From Phoronis australis (lineage: Eukaryota > Phoronida > Phoronidae): a stretch of 64,000 nt of DNA. The first letter of the stretch is position 1, and each line of letters starts with the position of its first letter. A program made the translations under genes and the position numbers. The notes below the pieces were generated by a model. That model was not told the origin of the DNA, did not search any database, and saw nothing but the letters and a program-made list of their open reading frames with translations. Where the stretch lies: positions 92,641 through 156,640 of the forward strand of contig NMRA01000589.1 of NCBI GenBank assembly GCA_002633005.1, given 5' to 3'. Below, piece after piece: positions 34,201 through 46,200 of this stretch.

Positions 34201-37200
34201 CCGGCCGTAACCAACTGCTCTCTCTTGAGCTTCTGGTACCATGGGTATGGAAACAATCTAGGGATGCTGAAAGCTGATATGGACGTCGCTGGAACCCTCA
34301 CCAACCTCTGGAACACCACAGGAAAGAGCTACAATGGCTGGCAATTTGTTGCGGTTCATTTCTTGGTCACGACAAATTTCAAGGTGAGTCGACAAGTGGA
34401 ATATTAGCGACAGGGCAAACTTTTGACACCTACGAGATATTCTTTATCGGCTTAAGTAGGTCTTAGAGCTAACCCGGATTTCATAACTTCCGGGAATTAT
34501 TAATGCAATTTCCCATTTTCCATAAAAAGTCTCAACACAAACTTAACTATAAGTGCACTTGAACCAGGAAGTATAATGTACTAATGTGAAAAAAACTATT
34601 TATTTACATCAACAAAATCAAACATTTCTGTAACAAAGGTCAAGTTTATGGCGTCGTCCACTGGCTATGTGAAAGGAGACTACGCGGTAGACGAGATAAA
34701 GGTCACGTCTTGTTCCAGTGACGTCACCAGTGGACCCTTGGTTTTCTGGACACCAAAGGAAGACGTTCTCCGTAAGTGACACCATTTGAGTTTGGGTAAA
34801 ACTTTCCGTTTAGGTTAATTTAGAGCCAGGTAGACCTTGCCAAAAAACTTACCTTTGATTCTTGGGGTTATTCCACTAGTCTCAACTTAATTAGAAACGT
34901 CTTATGGAATTGGAGGGAATTTGCATTCCGTTATTGTTTGACGCCAAGCACGCAGAATAGAAGTGCGGTCAAGCCAAACCTAAAACCAGCAAAACTGGTT
35001 CTGGTCTGTATATAAAATGTTCACTTATTTAGAGAAGTGATTGGTTGTTGGCAGACGATTAGACCTGGTCCGCCAGGTCTTTGTCGATGAATGAGGGATT
35101 TCCCGTCTTACGCTCGTTAAGAATGCTGGAGTAAGTGAACATTTTATATACAATGCCTCTAGAGACCAATGACGAACCTATTCTCCTGGTTCTGGTCTGT
35201 GGATGTTTTGAAAATTGATGTGGCGAAACGGTAGTTAATTTACCAAATTTTGAATGTTCTTAAAATATGGAGTCCCCAGTTATTAATCTGCATTGGCTTG
35301 TCATTTCTCTCAGGTATTGGACTCTTTTAAACTTGGTTTCCCCATGTTGCTTCGCACAAACTCGGAGAGAAATTATTGCCTTAATGTATTTTACGAAACA
35401 GATTTGTTTGTGTGTAAAATGCTACCAGCTACTATGTACCTTGTGAACAATGGAAGACTATGTATTCAATTCCAAAAAATTTACTGACGAGTAAAGTGCC
35501 ATCTTTTTAACGTCTGAATAGATCGAGTAGAAAGCAGTTCACCGGCTTGGACGCGTCTGGGGACTTAGTGTCCCACTTGACCATAGTCAAGACCATTGTC
35601 GCACTAGCGCCACCTTTGTTTAAAATCTCTCATTCAACTCATACGATTCGAACTATTACCAAACCCTTTAAGCCTCCATGTGCATTCGTTGTTTTTTAAG
35701 TTGTTTTCGAAAACAGTTTTGACTAAATTGTTTAATTAAAATGAAGCCGAAAGAATATTTGTCGACATTTCAGAAATTGGCAACAGCACAGTGAACAAGA
35801 TGAACGGAATTATATTGTCACCCAACTGGCCGAACACATACCCTGACAACTATCGGTACACGTGGTTCCTTACTGTCGACTCGTCAAAAAGAATGCGTAT
35901 TGTGGGCATTGACGTGGATCTAGAAAGTGGCGATACTTTAAAGGTGACTTTCCAAAGGATGATAATAGTAAAAAACTGGTATCGCTTTATATATTCTGTG
36001 GGTTCACAAATCCGCAGGTCCACAAGTCCGAGAAATGCAGGTATTTTTAAAATGGTCCGCAAATTTTTTATGTCGGCCTTCCTCAAAACATCATCTTATA
36101 CCTCACAAGGTGACAATCTGAAAGTCGCAACTTCCAGTACGTTTTTGTTATTGGAAATACCAATCCTTTTAATTTTTCAAGAGATTTGTCGCTGTTTGAC
36201 TTTGATTCTTTCTAACATTGCATTTTAGAACGCCACACGCATTTTATAGTTTCGAGGTAATGTTTTACAGTCTCAATACAAGAGGGCCTTGAGGCTCCTT
36301 TTAAGGGAATACGCTACCTTTGTTGTAACCAAGGATCGAAAATATTAACTAACTGTGTAAGTGTTAATAATAGATCCATAATACTATTATGTATTTATAA
36401 TACTTGATAACAGAATCTCATAATGGGCACGGAGATCGCTATATTTTCCACAACGATTTTTCTTTATTCTATTAGGTACAGAAGCGGGTCTAGGATTTTT
36501 AAAGCGACATTTTTGGTTAGGAAAGTGGATTTTTGAGATCAGCCCTAACGCGGATTCGAGCTCAAAACCCTAGCGTCTAGTTCTCGAGGAAACGCAAAGA
36601 AAATTTGTGTTGCTTTCGCCCTGAACGTACGCAGTTTATAGGAATATGCAAAGTTTTACGTTCCTAAAAGCGAGCGTTCCCCTTCAAACCCTTCGTTTTT
36701 GACAGTCAAATTCTCTGGCTAAAATGAAAATCGAAATGACCAGGTATCACGCGAAAGAGTTAATGTTTGTGGAAATCACGGCCATCATCAAGGTGTTTTA
36801 GAAAACGTGCCGACACAGCCGGGTATTATTTTTGCGAGTATTATAAAATTCTGTGATCCTCAAAGATTTTCAAATATATAACTTAATGGGTCTACAGTAA
36901 ATACTAATAAAGGTATTGAAGAAATGTGATCTTTGCCAACGAAGGTAGGCAATTGCTTTCTGAAAGTAGTGAGACATTTCTTTCAATTCATGTCTGTATT
37001 TTCTCTACATTTAGATATCGAAACTTGGATCTGGGTTCACTTATACTATCACCAAACCGTTCGCCGATTACACCATTGGAAACACGTCTGAAGTGGAGTT
37101 TGTGTCAGATAAGAGTGGAGTCGCCAGGGGATTCAACATAACATGGGAGTCTTTTGAAAAGGGTAAGATCACTGACACACACGTAGTTGCGACGAGTCGA

Positions 37201-40200
37201 GAACTTTCGTACCGTGAATTTGTTTGATTTAAGAACGTATTCAATAAATTTAAGATCAGCCTTTGATCAATTCTGTGACGTAATACAGCATGAAAAACAT
37301 GATGTGTGTCAAATAGCATGACAACATACCGTTTATTCGAAAACTAACATACTAAAATGATCAAGGACTTTCTGTACCCCGTCACGAAATTGTCGCATTG
37401 TATACTGCGCGCTGCTTGTCACCACGTTGAAAGCCCTCCTCCAGATTGTTAGTTCATAGTTATTGTCCCACGGGCCCCATGCCCCACCGTGCAATGCAGG
37501 GTTGCTCATCGGGTCTGGATCCGGGTATCTGGCGGGGAGGGCCGTCTGGTTATACTTTTCCAGCTCGCGCAACATGGAGCGTACTATTCCAGGAAATTTG
37601 TCCACCAGATCAAGCCTCTCCTCGGGATCTTCAACTACATTGAACAGCCACATGTTCTTGTTCGGATCCGGTGCCTTGTTGATCAGTTCTGTGTAGTTCT
37701 GGCTGTCTGAGGGCGGCACCGGAACCCACGTGTCTGTGCCTGGATAAAAAGGAGTGGAATGAAAACACAGTATAATGACTTCTAGGATAGTAGAAATCGA
37801 ACTGTCATTAATACAAAATGTACAGGGGTACATACTCATGCTGATTTTCATAGTTTAATTGGTGTTATTAAAACGAGTAAATTTATTTTAAAAAATCGCA
37901 CCATTGGCTACATTAGGTATCTAGTTGTAAGTTGCTACAAACCAAAAGACGATGATGGAGGGATTGTGCAGGCGGTGTCAGGTCGTGATGGCTGCGATAA
38001 TGGTGATGGTGGGCGAGGTAAAAGCTGAACGCAACAAATTCCACTCACCGGGGTCTCCTGTAATGAGCTTGTAGTCACCAATCCTGATGGCCGCCCGTAT
38101 TCTGTTGTCGAACGTATCTTCATACGCACGCCTCCCTTTCTTTTTCCACATGACATCAATGTTATGTAGAAGCTGGTCTCGCCGAGTCGGGTAATCGTTG
38201 CTGGAATGATATTGAGACCATGCAAAATTTGTAGAGCAGTTGACGACAACTTCGTGTCTTGATGCAACGTTCGCGTTAGCCTTTCCGAAGGTGGTTTCAC
38301 TGCGTACGTTCGAACAATGGAAATCTACCCTGAACAATGTCACCTGTGGTCAAGCATGTTCTACCGCTTCAGTCTTGTCTTGTAGTGAAAGTACTACGCT
38401 TCCATGCAGACAGTCGGTAACACAAGTCCTACATGACTACTCGCAATTACTTTGCGAATTTATTTTGATAAAGCTGCTCGTACGTGAACCCGTGCAGTAG
38501 ACGGAGGGTAAACTTAAAGCTACATTTCGCCTTCTTCAGCTGGATAAATATTAAAAATTGAGATGCTAGGCATTTTACTCTCGTAAGGTTGATCTCATGA
38601 CATTCCTGACCTTGATAAGATTGATTTTTGTTGCCAATGAGACCATCGAAATCATCAGCTTAACTCATGAAAATGCATGCCCACAGCTAGCCAAAGAATC
38701 GGCGGAGAACTAAACGTGGATCTTTTACTAAGATTCACGGGGTACGTTCAGAGCTATGAATTGTGAATTGGGCGAATTTTGACAGTTTCTACCTTTTTAT
38801 TGGACTTATGTCTCGTTCTCTACTTTTTTCAGAATTTTTGTTTCTCAGAGGCAGACCTTTTTGTACCATTCCCCAAAGAGGGAGCCCCCGAGGCCCCCGG
38901 GTGCGCATGAAATGTGGTTGGCTTCAGTAAAATTATGAGTTCGAATAGCACATGTACGTAAGCATTGCCTGTGACTGGAGTTGATGACGGCAATAATTAG
39001 TCAAGGTCGGATGCGCGTGGAAATATTCATCAACACCAATGAAATTGATTCGGTTAGGAATCCAATGTTGGCAGCTAAAATTTGAGTGACCATTATAAAA
39101 TGCGTTGTTACAATACAACAAAAACGCGAAAGCTGTTCAAGAGTACACAGAAGAAGCTACTAAATAGGAGACTCCACCCAAAACTGGATTTAAATATGCA
39201 GCTGAAACTCGACCGTGTGTCGAACGGAATGTAGGACTTCTCACCTAATGGTTTCCCACTGGTCATACCCGTCAAGTCCAGGTACGTCATCGAGGTGACC
39301 CCCAGCCAGTCGCACCAGAGTGGGGTACCAGTCACTGATGTGTATCAATTTCCGATTGGCATAGCCTGTAGCATAGAAGCGAAAGGTTGAAATTTTGAAA
39401 AAAGTGCAGACAGAAATATGTTGCCAGGTTCCAAAAAAATTATTATTTTCTGGTTTGGCACGTTCAGGAACTCCTCTTCCGTTCAACAACTGCTCTTCTG
39501 CTCCACTTGGGCTTGCATGGGCGGCGCAGCCCCCTGTGGTGCACCGCCTATAGACCACGTGCGGCGTAGCACTAAGAAAAGTGGGGCGAGAAAGCTCCCC
39601 CCCCCAGCCCCCTATAGTGCCCCGCCCATGGCTTGTTATAACAACAATGTGACGTCATTGCGTTCTAAATAATCCACGAAGATAAAACTAGCGTTATACT
39701 TGTACGATAGAAACTAAGTTATGAGCACACTAGAATTACCATAGAAATGATAGATTACACAAGACAGAAACAAAACCACTGTCTAATGCATGGCTATAGC
39801 AAGACCGTCACCTGTTTTATTAAGAAGCGAGCTCCGTACAAAGCCCACTCCCCTCACCCCACCTTCCCATAGCGACCATTTCCAGCCTCGAAGTGGCCAG
39901 TTGTTGCCTCCGCCAAGAACTTGGCCTCCGTTGTCTAGAGATAAACAGGAGAGCGATCCAAATGAATACATCAAATATATATAACTTACAGAAAAGCTCA
40001 AACTTTTCTTTTATAAATGATCGAAAAAAATTGGTTTCAACTTCCGACATAAAATTCCAAATGTTTCCCACGCGTTTACATTTCAGTCCAAGCCTGTTAC
40101 CGTAGTCGAACAAATTTGCTCGGTCTCAAACTACGAAGTCTTAACACGCTTCTGCTTAGCAGCCCTCATTGCAAACAGGCAGGCGTCCATAGATCTTTGC

Positions 40201-43200
40201 ATCCGTTACACATTTCTTCCATCACTGAAATCTGTACATGGCACTGCTTGAATTGGAACGTTGTCAACTGGCTTAACAGATTAGCTGACAAACCTACAAG
40301 GAAATTCTTTGAAGTATGCTGGCTTTATAATCGTGTCACATAGTAAATGTTCATTCAGTTGACAGTTCTTAGACCACAAAATTGGACAAAATGTTGTAAC
40401 AAGTTACACAATAAACCGTTTTCATCGCTAGTTTTATTTTATAAAAAAAAAACCTTCAGCTATTTTCAAAGCAGACACCGAAGCTCAAGTTATGCTTGAT
40501 TCAGTCGTATGGAAACCCAACCTAGTTCAATGCAAAATTAATGCTAGACAAACATTTTGCAAGAGCTAACTCCAGTTCTCTTGCCAATGGCATGAGCGTG
40601 GAATGCATGCCATAAATGGGACGACAACTCTATTATGTGCCGGAAACCATAGGAGTATCCTGAAGACAAAGACGCGATTCTTAGATACCTAAACACGAAT
40701 CACAGTTCTATATGCATAACTTGCATGGTGAAGCAGTGGGTCGAGTTAGCATATTTCCCAGCAAAACGTCCCATTTCTTACATTTAGAGAGAAGAGGCCC
40801 TGAAGAAGGGGCCCACCAGACAATTTCCAAAAGCCCATACATATAGGCAGCCAAATCCGCCACTGGAACAGGAACCCAAAACCTAGGTTAAGCTAATTCG
40901 CTACTGCTTGTTGTATATTGAGGTCGGCCAATAAGTAACTTCTGGACGCAACATTTTAACTTACCGGTTGAGAAAATAAACACCGTGTTGTCCCACAATC
41001 CTGTGGCTTTCAACGTGTTAGTAATGTTGGCGATGCCTTCATCCATTGCTGATGTCATACCTGTAACATACGGGTATTATACGCTTCGCTGACAGCAACT
41101 ATTTACAACCAGTAAGTGTGATTTACTTCAATTTGTTTAATTTTTCTAAATTCAAAATATAATTTAACCTGCGTAAATTCGTCTGTTACTGTTATGTATG
41201 AATTGATACTGATCGGTATAAGCTTTCGGCACCTCCATCGGGGTGTGGACTGCCTGGTACGCCATGTACAAGAACAGCGGCTGTAAAGGAAAATGTCCTC
41301 ATTTTAAATTCAGTATACACTATATCCAAGCTATTGAGTCATCACCTTGTCGTCAAAACACAGTTTCACCTGATGTATGTTAATGCTTGGTTTCATTCTT
41401 CACGTTATATCGTGACCTAATTTTTGCACGAGAACAAAACTTATGAATATTTGTTTACGCCTTAATCACAGTGTCTTCTTGCATTTAAATTACCACGACT
41501 GGAAAAACTCCAAACGTCGCACCTTGTCACTTCTCGTTTTCGTGTGGTTGACGATTATTTCTTGCGCTTTTCTCGTGAATAAATGCGTTGAGTAGGTTCC
41601 GTTCTGGCTCGTGTCAACGTCGGTGTTATTCCGCAAGTCGAAACCACAGAACTGTGTTTTTGTGCCGGGTAAACTCTCACAGTCTAAATGAGTGTAGTAG
41701 TCCTCGCCGCCACCTAAGTAACCTGTGATTGAACAGATACTTTTAATACACTTTCTGTGAAGTAGCACTTCTCCAGAATTCAGTAACAAGCAACGAAATC
41801 GTCTAGAATACAACAGCAACGCGGAGCGTTGAAATGCGCCCACGACTGCAACGCAAATGGTGTGCTTCTAATGTTGTTTTTAGTATCACAAAAGTGGCAA
41901 TTAGATGACGCAAAATATGCCAAACCCGCCTAAAATTGAGAATGGGTCGTCACCTCTCTCTTAGTTAAAGTGTTTGTCAAATTTCATGAAAATCCACCAA
42001 GAAACTCCAAATATACAGAGACAGGCGTAAAAAACAAATTACCATAAGAAAGCACAGCGGTAGTCGAATCCGGCCATCTGATGTCGAGTTAATAGGAACA
42101 GACTAAATTCGAAAATAATGGCATTAAGGAGACAAAAGTTACGTTTGACCCATCTGAAAATCTACGCCAGTCTTGCTCATGTCAGCAGAAACACATCAGC
42201 CAATTTTCATAAGGGTCCTTTGAGTGGTTTGCGGCAAAAAACGGACCCAAAGATAATTGACATGGCCACTAGGTGACGCAAAATACGTTGAGTCCATCGC
42301 AAATTGGAAAGAGTGTATCATCTTTATGATAGAAACTTGTTTCAAAATTTTATGAAAAAACATGAAGGAATTCAGAAGGTGAAAAATAAAATTGCTATTG
42401 GGGACATATCGGTGGTCATAGCCGTAAACAGTCATGAGCAGCCACAGTCACATTTATAGAAAAACAACTGGAAAATTTCACAAACATCATGCAAAGGAAA
42501 CAGGAGCTGCAACTATGGTCGCAAAAACTACAAAATCACCACAAGGGACGCCACGGGTATAAGAACCGTTCAAAAATCAATGCCCATGGTCTCCTCATCG
42601 GGACTGATATGATTCATAATGATCATTTGAGCTCTTTTGGCAGGTTGAGGCAAACGCTAAAAAGCAAACTCGAAATAAAAAATTCCAGTAGCGCAAAATA
42701 CATTTAATCCGTCTGAAAATGGAAAGGCATAGTTGTCGCCTTAACAGAAATCTCTTTGCTAAATTTCACAAAATCTATCAATCAACTTCAAAGTTATACC
42801 AATGAGCTATACCAGGTACCTGGTGTAGCTCATTGGTTATACACAAGCAAACGTAAAACTGTCACTAGGAGGCACTCCTGACGTCGGATTAGTCTGAAAC
42901 TCGTCTTCATCCGTTATCATCTCCATAGGAACATATCTGCCACATTTCAAAAAGATCCTCCAAAGAGTTAAAGATACAGCCATGAACGAAAAAAAAAGAA
43001 AACAAAATAAATTGCCACTCGGGATCGCCACAGTAGTCGAACCACTCCGAAAATCAGTGTCAGCTGCAGTCTTCTCATCATGAAAACATCTGCCAATTTT
43101 CACAATGGTCCTTTGAACGCTTCGGCGGATAGGAAGGCGGACGTCAAAAATCTACTAAAAATTTTTTAAATTGCCACTAGGTGGCGGACAATACGTCAAA

Positions 43201-46200
43201 TCCGTCTAAAAAACGGGAAGACATCATCATCTCCTTACTAGAAAACTGTGTGCTAAATTTCACGAAAATCCATCAAGGAACTCGGAAAATTCAGAGGCAA
43301 ACGTAAAAACTAAAACTGCCAGTAGAGGGCACACCTGTAGCCAGATTGGTCTGAAACTCGTCGTCGTTCGTTATCATCTCCATAGAAACATATGTCCCAA
43401 ACTTCACAAAGTCGTCCAAAGAGTTAAGGAGATACAGCGGTGAACGCGAAAAAATAAAATCGCCACTAAGGGTCGCGACAGCAGTCAAACCTGTCTGAAA
43501 ATCAGTGTCAGCCGCGGTCTTTTATCAGGAACACATCTGCCAATTTCGATAATGATTCTTTGAGCAGTTAGGCGGATAGCAAGGCGGACGTCAAAAACGT
43601 ATTCAATTTTCCCATCAGGAAATATTTTTAGTTTCGTTTTGCGTACCATAAAACGAATCAAACCCGCGATGGAGTGGAGTGCACTCGTCTTTGTAGAACC
43701 CCAAATGCCACTTTCCCACCATGTGATTGCTATAACCGGCTTGCTTTAACTTGTCGGCGAGTGTCGGTATTTCTAATGGTAAACAGTTGGCTTGATAGGG
43801 CCATATTATCGCATGTTGCAATCCTGTGTGAATCTGAAATAAAGATCTGATGAAAACACGTTTTCTTACGTTTTTTAAAATATGCGTTTAGTCACGCCAG
43901 TGCATGCCTGTGACGTCACATAAGTCTTACTGATAAAAGATAGCATGCTACTTTTTCGGCCGGGTCCCACCATCCGCTTTTCACATAATTAATAATGAAA
44001 TGTTTGGATCTGATTCACGAGATCTTAATTGCATTTCTAAAAAGATCGTTCAAATATACGGTTTCAAAAGCTATTGTGTGTTCAACGCATAGGTGTATAA
44101 TTTACAATGTGCATGAACGTGGAAACGGAATGAAATGTATTTTTTCTCCGCCTCTCTCCCTCCCTCTCTCTCTCACATCTTACTTTAGTCGGTGAACCAA
44201 TCATTTAACAGTTTTAGAGATGAATATTGGCGAACCTTACGATTGCTCACCAGACCAATTGAGGTAACAAACCTGATAACGTCCCGACATCAGCACACTT
44301 CTAGAAGGTGTGCAGATCGGCTGGACGTAATAGCTTTCCAGTCGTACACCTTCGTCTGCCAATCTGTCCAGCGTCGGTGTTTTTATTTCGCTGCCATGGT
44401 ATCCTTAAAAATATAATTGCAGCTGAAATTCGAATAAGTGCGGCATTTTCCGTATATAATTTGACAAATATCATCCACGCAAAACCAAGAACTTTCGACT
44501 GCTTATGATAAAGGAGATAAACGGCCCCGGACGTACACAATTTATGTGTAGGTTGCTCTCGACTTGGGCTATCGCCGGAAACTTTTAGCAGCCATTTTTA
44601 TCGTCATCTATTTTGCCCGAGATATGCGACAACCTAAGTGGTAAAGTAAAACAAAATAAGGGTTGTCGAAAGATGTCATTCATTTTGACAAGACAAGACT
44701 CTGCAAGATCACCCTAGGAAAAAGTGCCATGAAATCAATATGGGAATACTGACATGGCCCAGCCGAGGAAGCATAACTGACTAGACAGTTAAGGCTGCGT
44801 TACAACAGACCCTTGGGGCTCAGGCTGCAATTACAGACTTACACGGGATGACCATGCAATCGCAGGATGGAAGGAAGACGACGCCACTAACATGGATGAC
44901 GTGGGAAGCAACAGATGAAGAGGCAAGTGTGAATGCGCCGACTCGGAGGAAGGCGTAAAAGGCAAGGAGAGACATGTCACGTGCAAGGACGGAGTCAGTA
45001 CAAGAAGCACGTGCGGAAGGACAGGTGTCAGATAGAGACAAGAAGATTGGAAGCGCCTTTGAGATTTTTTTGATGTAACAGAAGGAAGTAGGGTCAGGAA
45101 TATTGTCCATTTTGTAGACAAAACTAATATAGCTGAGACATAGGACTGGATAGACGAGACGCTAAGGTCAGACTCGAAGAGATGTGAATTGTATCTAGCT
45201 AAGTTAGTTATGGCAACGCGGGGGAAAGATTAAAGAACAGGGGTTAGAGAGGAGGTGGAATTGTGATTAGTTATAGAGCATGCAAGCGTAGGACTGTAGA
45301 GTGGAATGGGCCAATGACGCCTTGAGAAATCTGGTCACACGCTTCCAAGAGGTGCGGTGGTATCGGTGTCGGATGATGGCTGAGCCACCAGCCCTGCCAA
45401 AAGGCAACATAGAATTTAAAACTAGAGAGTGCATCAGCAACAATATTAGTGAAACCACAGGCATGTGTTTAGACGAAAATGAAGGAACGAGAGACGTGCG
45501 GAATGAGGTGTTGTTAATAATGTTGACGACGGCGCTGTTGTCGCATAGAGAACCTTGTGGTCTGCGAGTTTTTAGTTCTTTGAATATTATGATGCTGGTG
45601 GTGAGCTGGCAAAGGGTTGGCACTGAATCCAGGAAGGTCCCAGAGTTGCGGCGAAATCCCCCAGCGGTACCTGCAGTGTCGTTACATCATACAGTGTTCA
45701 GCTGGCATGAATCCAATAACTGCCAGTTTCGTTACGGCTCAACCTGCAATTCAGCTGTCAAGTATAATTGCCTATAAAGCGTATACACACGTTAAATCAT
45801 TTGGCCATTCTTCACATACCTATATCATTCCATCCGTAATCATCGGCAAGAACAAAAACAATATTAGGCTGTCCATTTGCATGAGATCCATCTACTCCGG
45901 AGAGAAAGACAAGAGAAGTCAATAACGCGTGCACAAGCGAATACATGTCTGTGTCGGCTTGCAGCCTTCAGTCATGAACTTTCATAAATCTAGAGTCAAA
46001 TCATGAGTCAAACGAACAGCATCTTTATCATAGGCCTTGTGCTTATGACACTACCGGAAACCTTAGTCAGTGCCAAAGTAATATACATCCACTAATCGAT
46101 AAAAGACAGAAGTGGTATTTCAAAGTCCTCCACTAAAGATAAGTTGTGCCTATATCTAGGACAAATTTGTTTGGGACAGCGTTTTCCCATTGATCCCAAC

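Larger units (their letters stand above)
31679..34771 (+). other. MAM domain (three exons)
   Basis: Starts [15 protein letters not shown], then [27 protein letters not shown], then [20 protein letters not shown] with [12 protein letters not shown], and ends [19 protein letters not shown]. The four canonical MAM cysteines (FWC, TLC, NCS, TSC) and the PTPSSGTGP and GDxAxDxI motifs are present, so this module looks intact and disulfide-bonded. A short linker ([14 protein letters not shown]) follows. Confidence 0.9.

Noticed and set aside
37446-37710. Several plus-strand frames at the sulfatase last exon
   Set aside because: Antisense shadows of a clearly homologous sulfatase C-terminus.
44145-44180. 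CT-rich run as a regulatory element
   Set aside because: Simple low-complexity sequence next to sulfatase exon 2; it does not serve any exon in the correct orientation.
45301-45777. 158-codon plus-strand open frame
   Set aside because: It is the antisense of the DIRS-like RNase H remnant.
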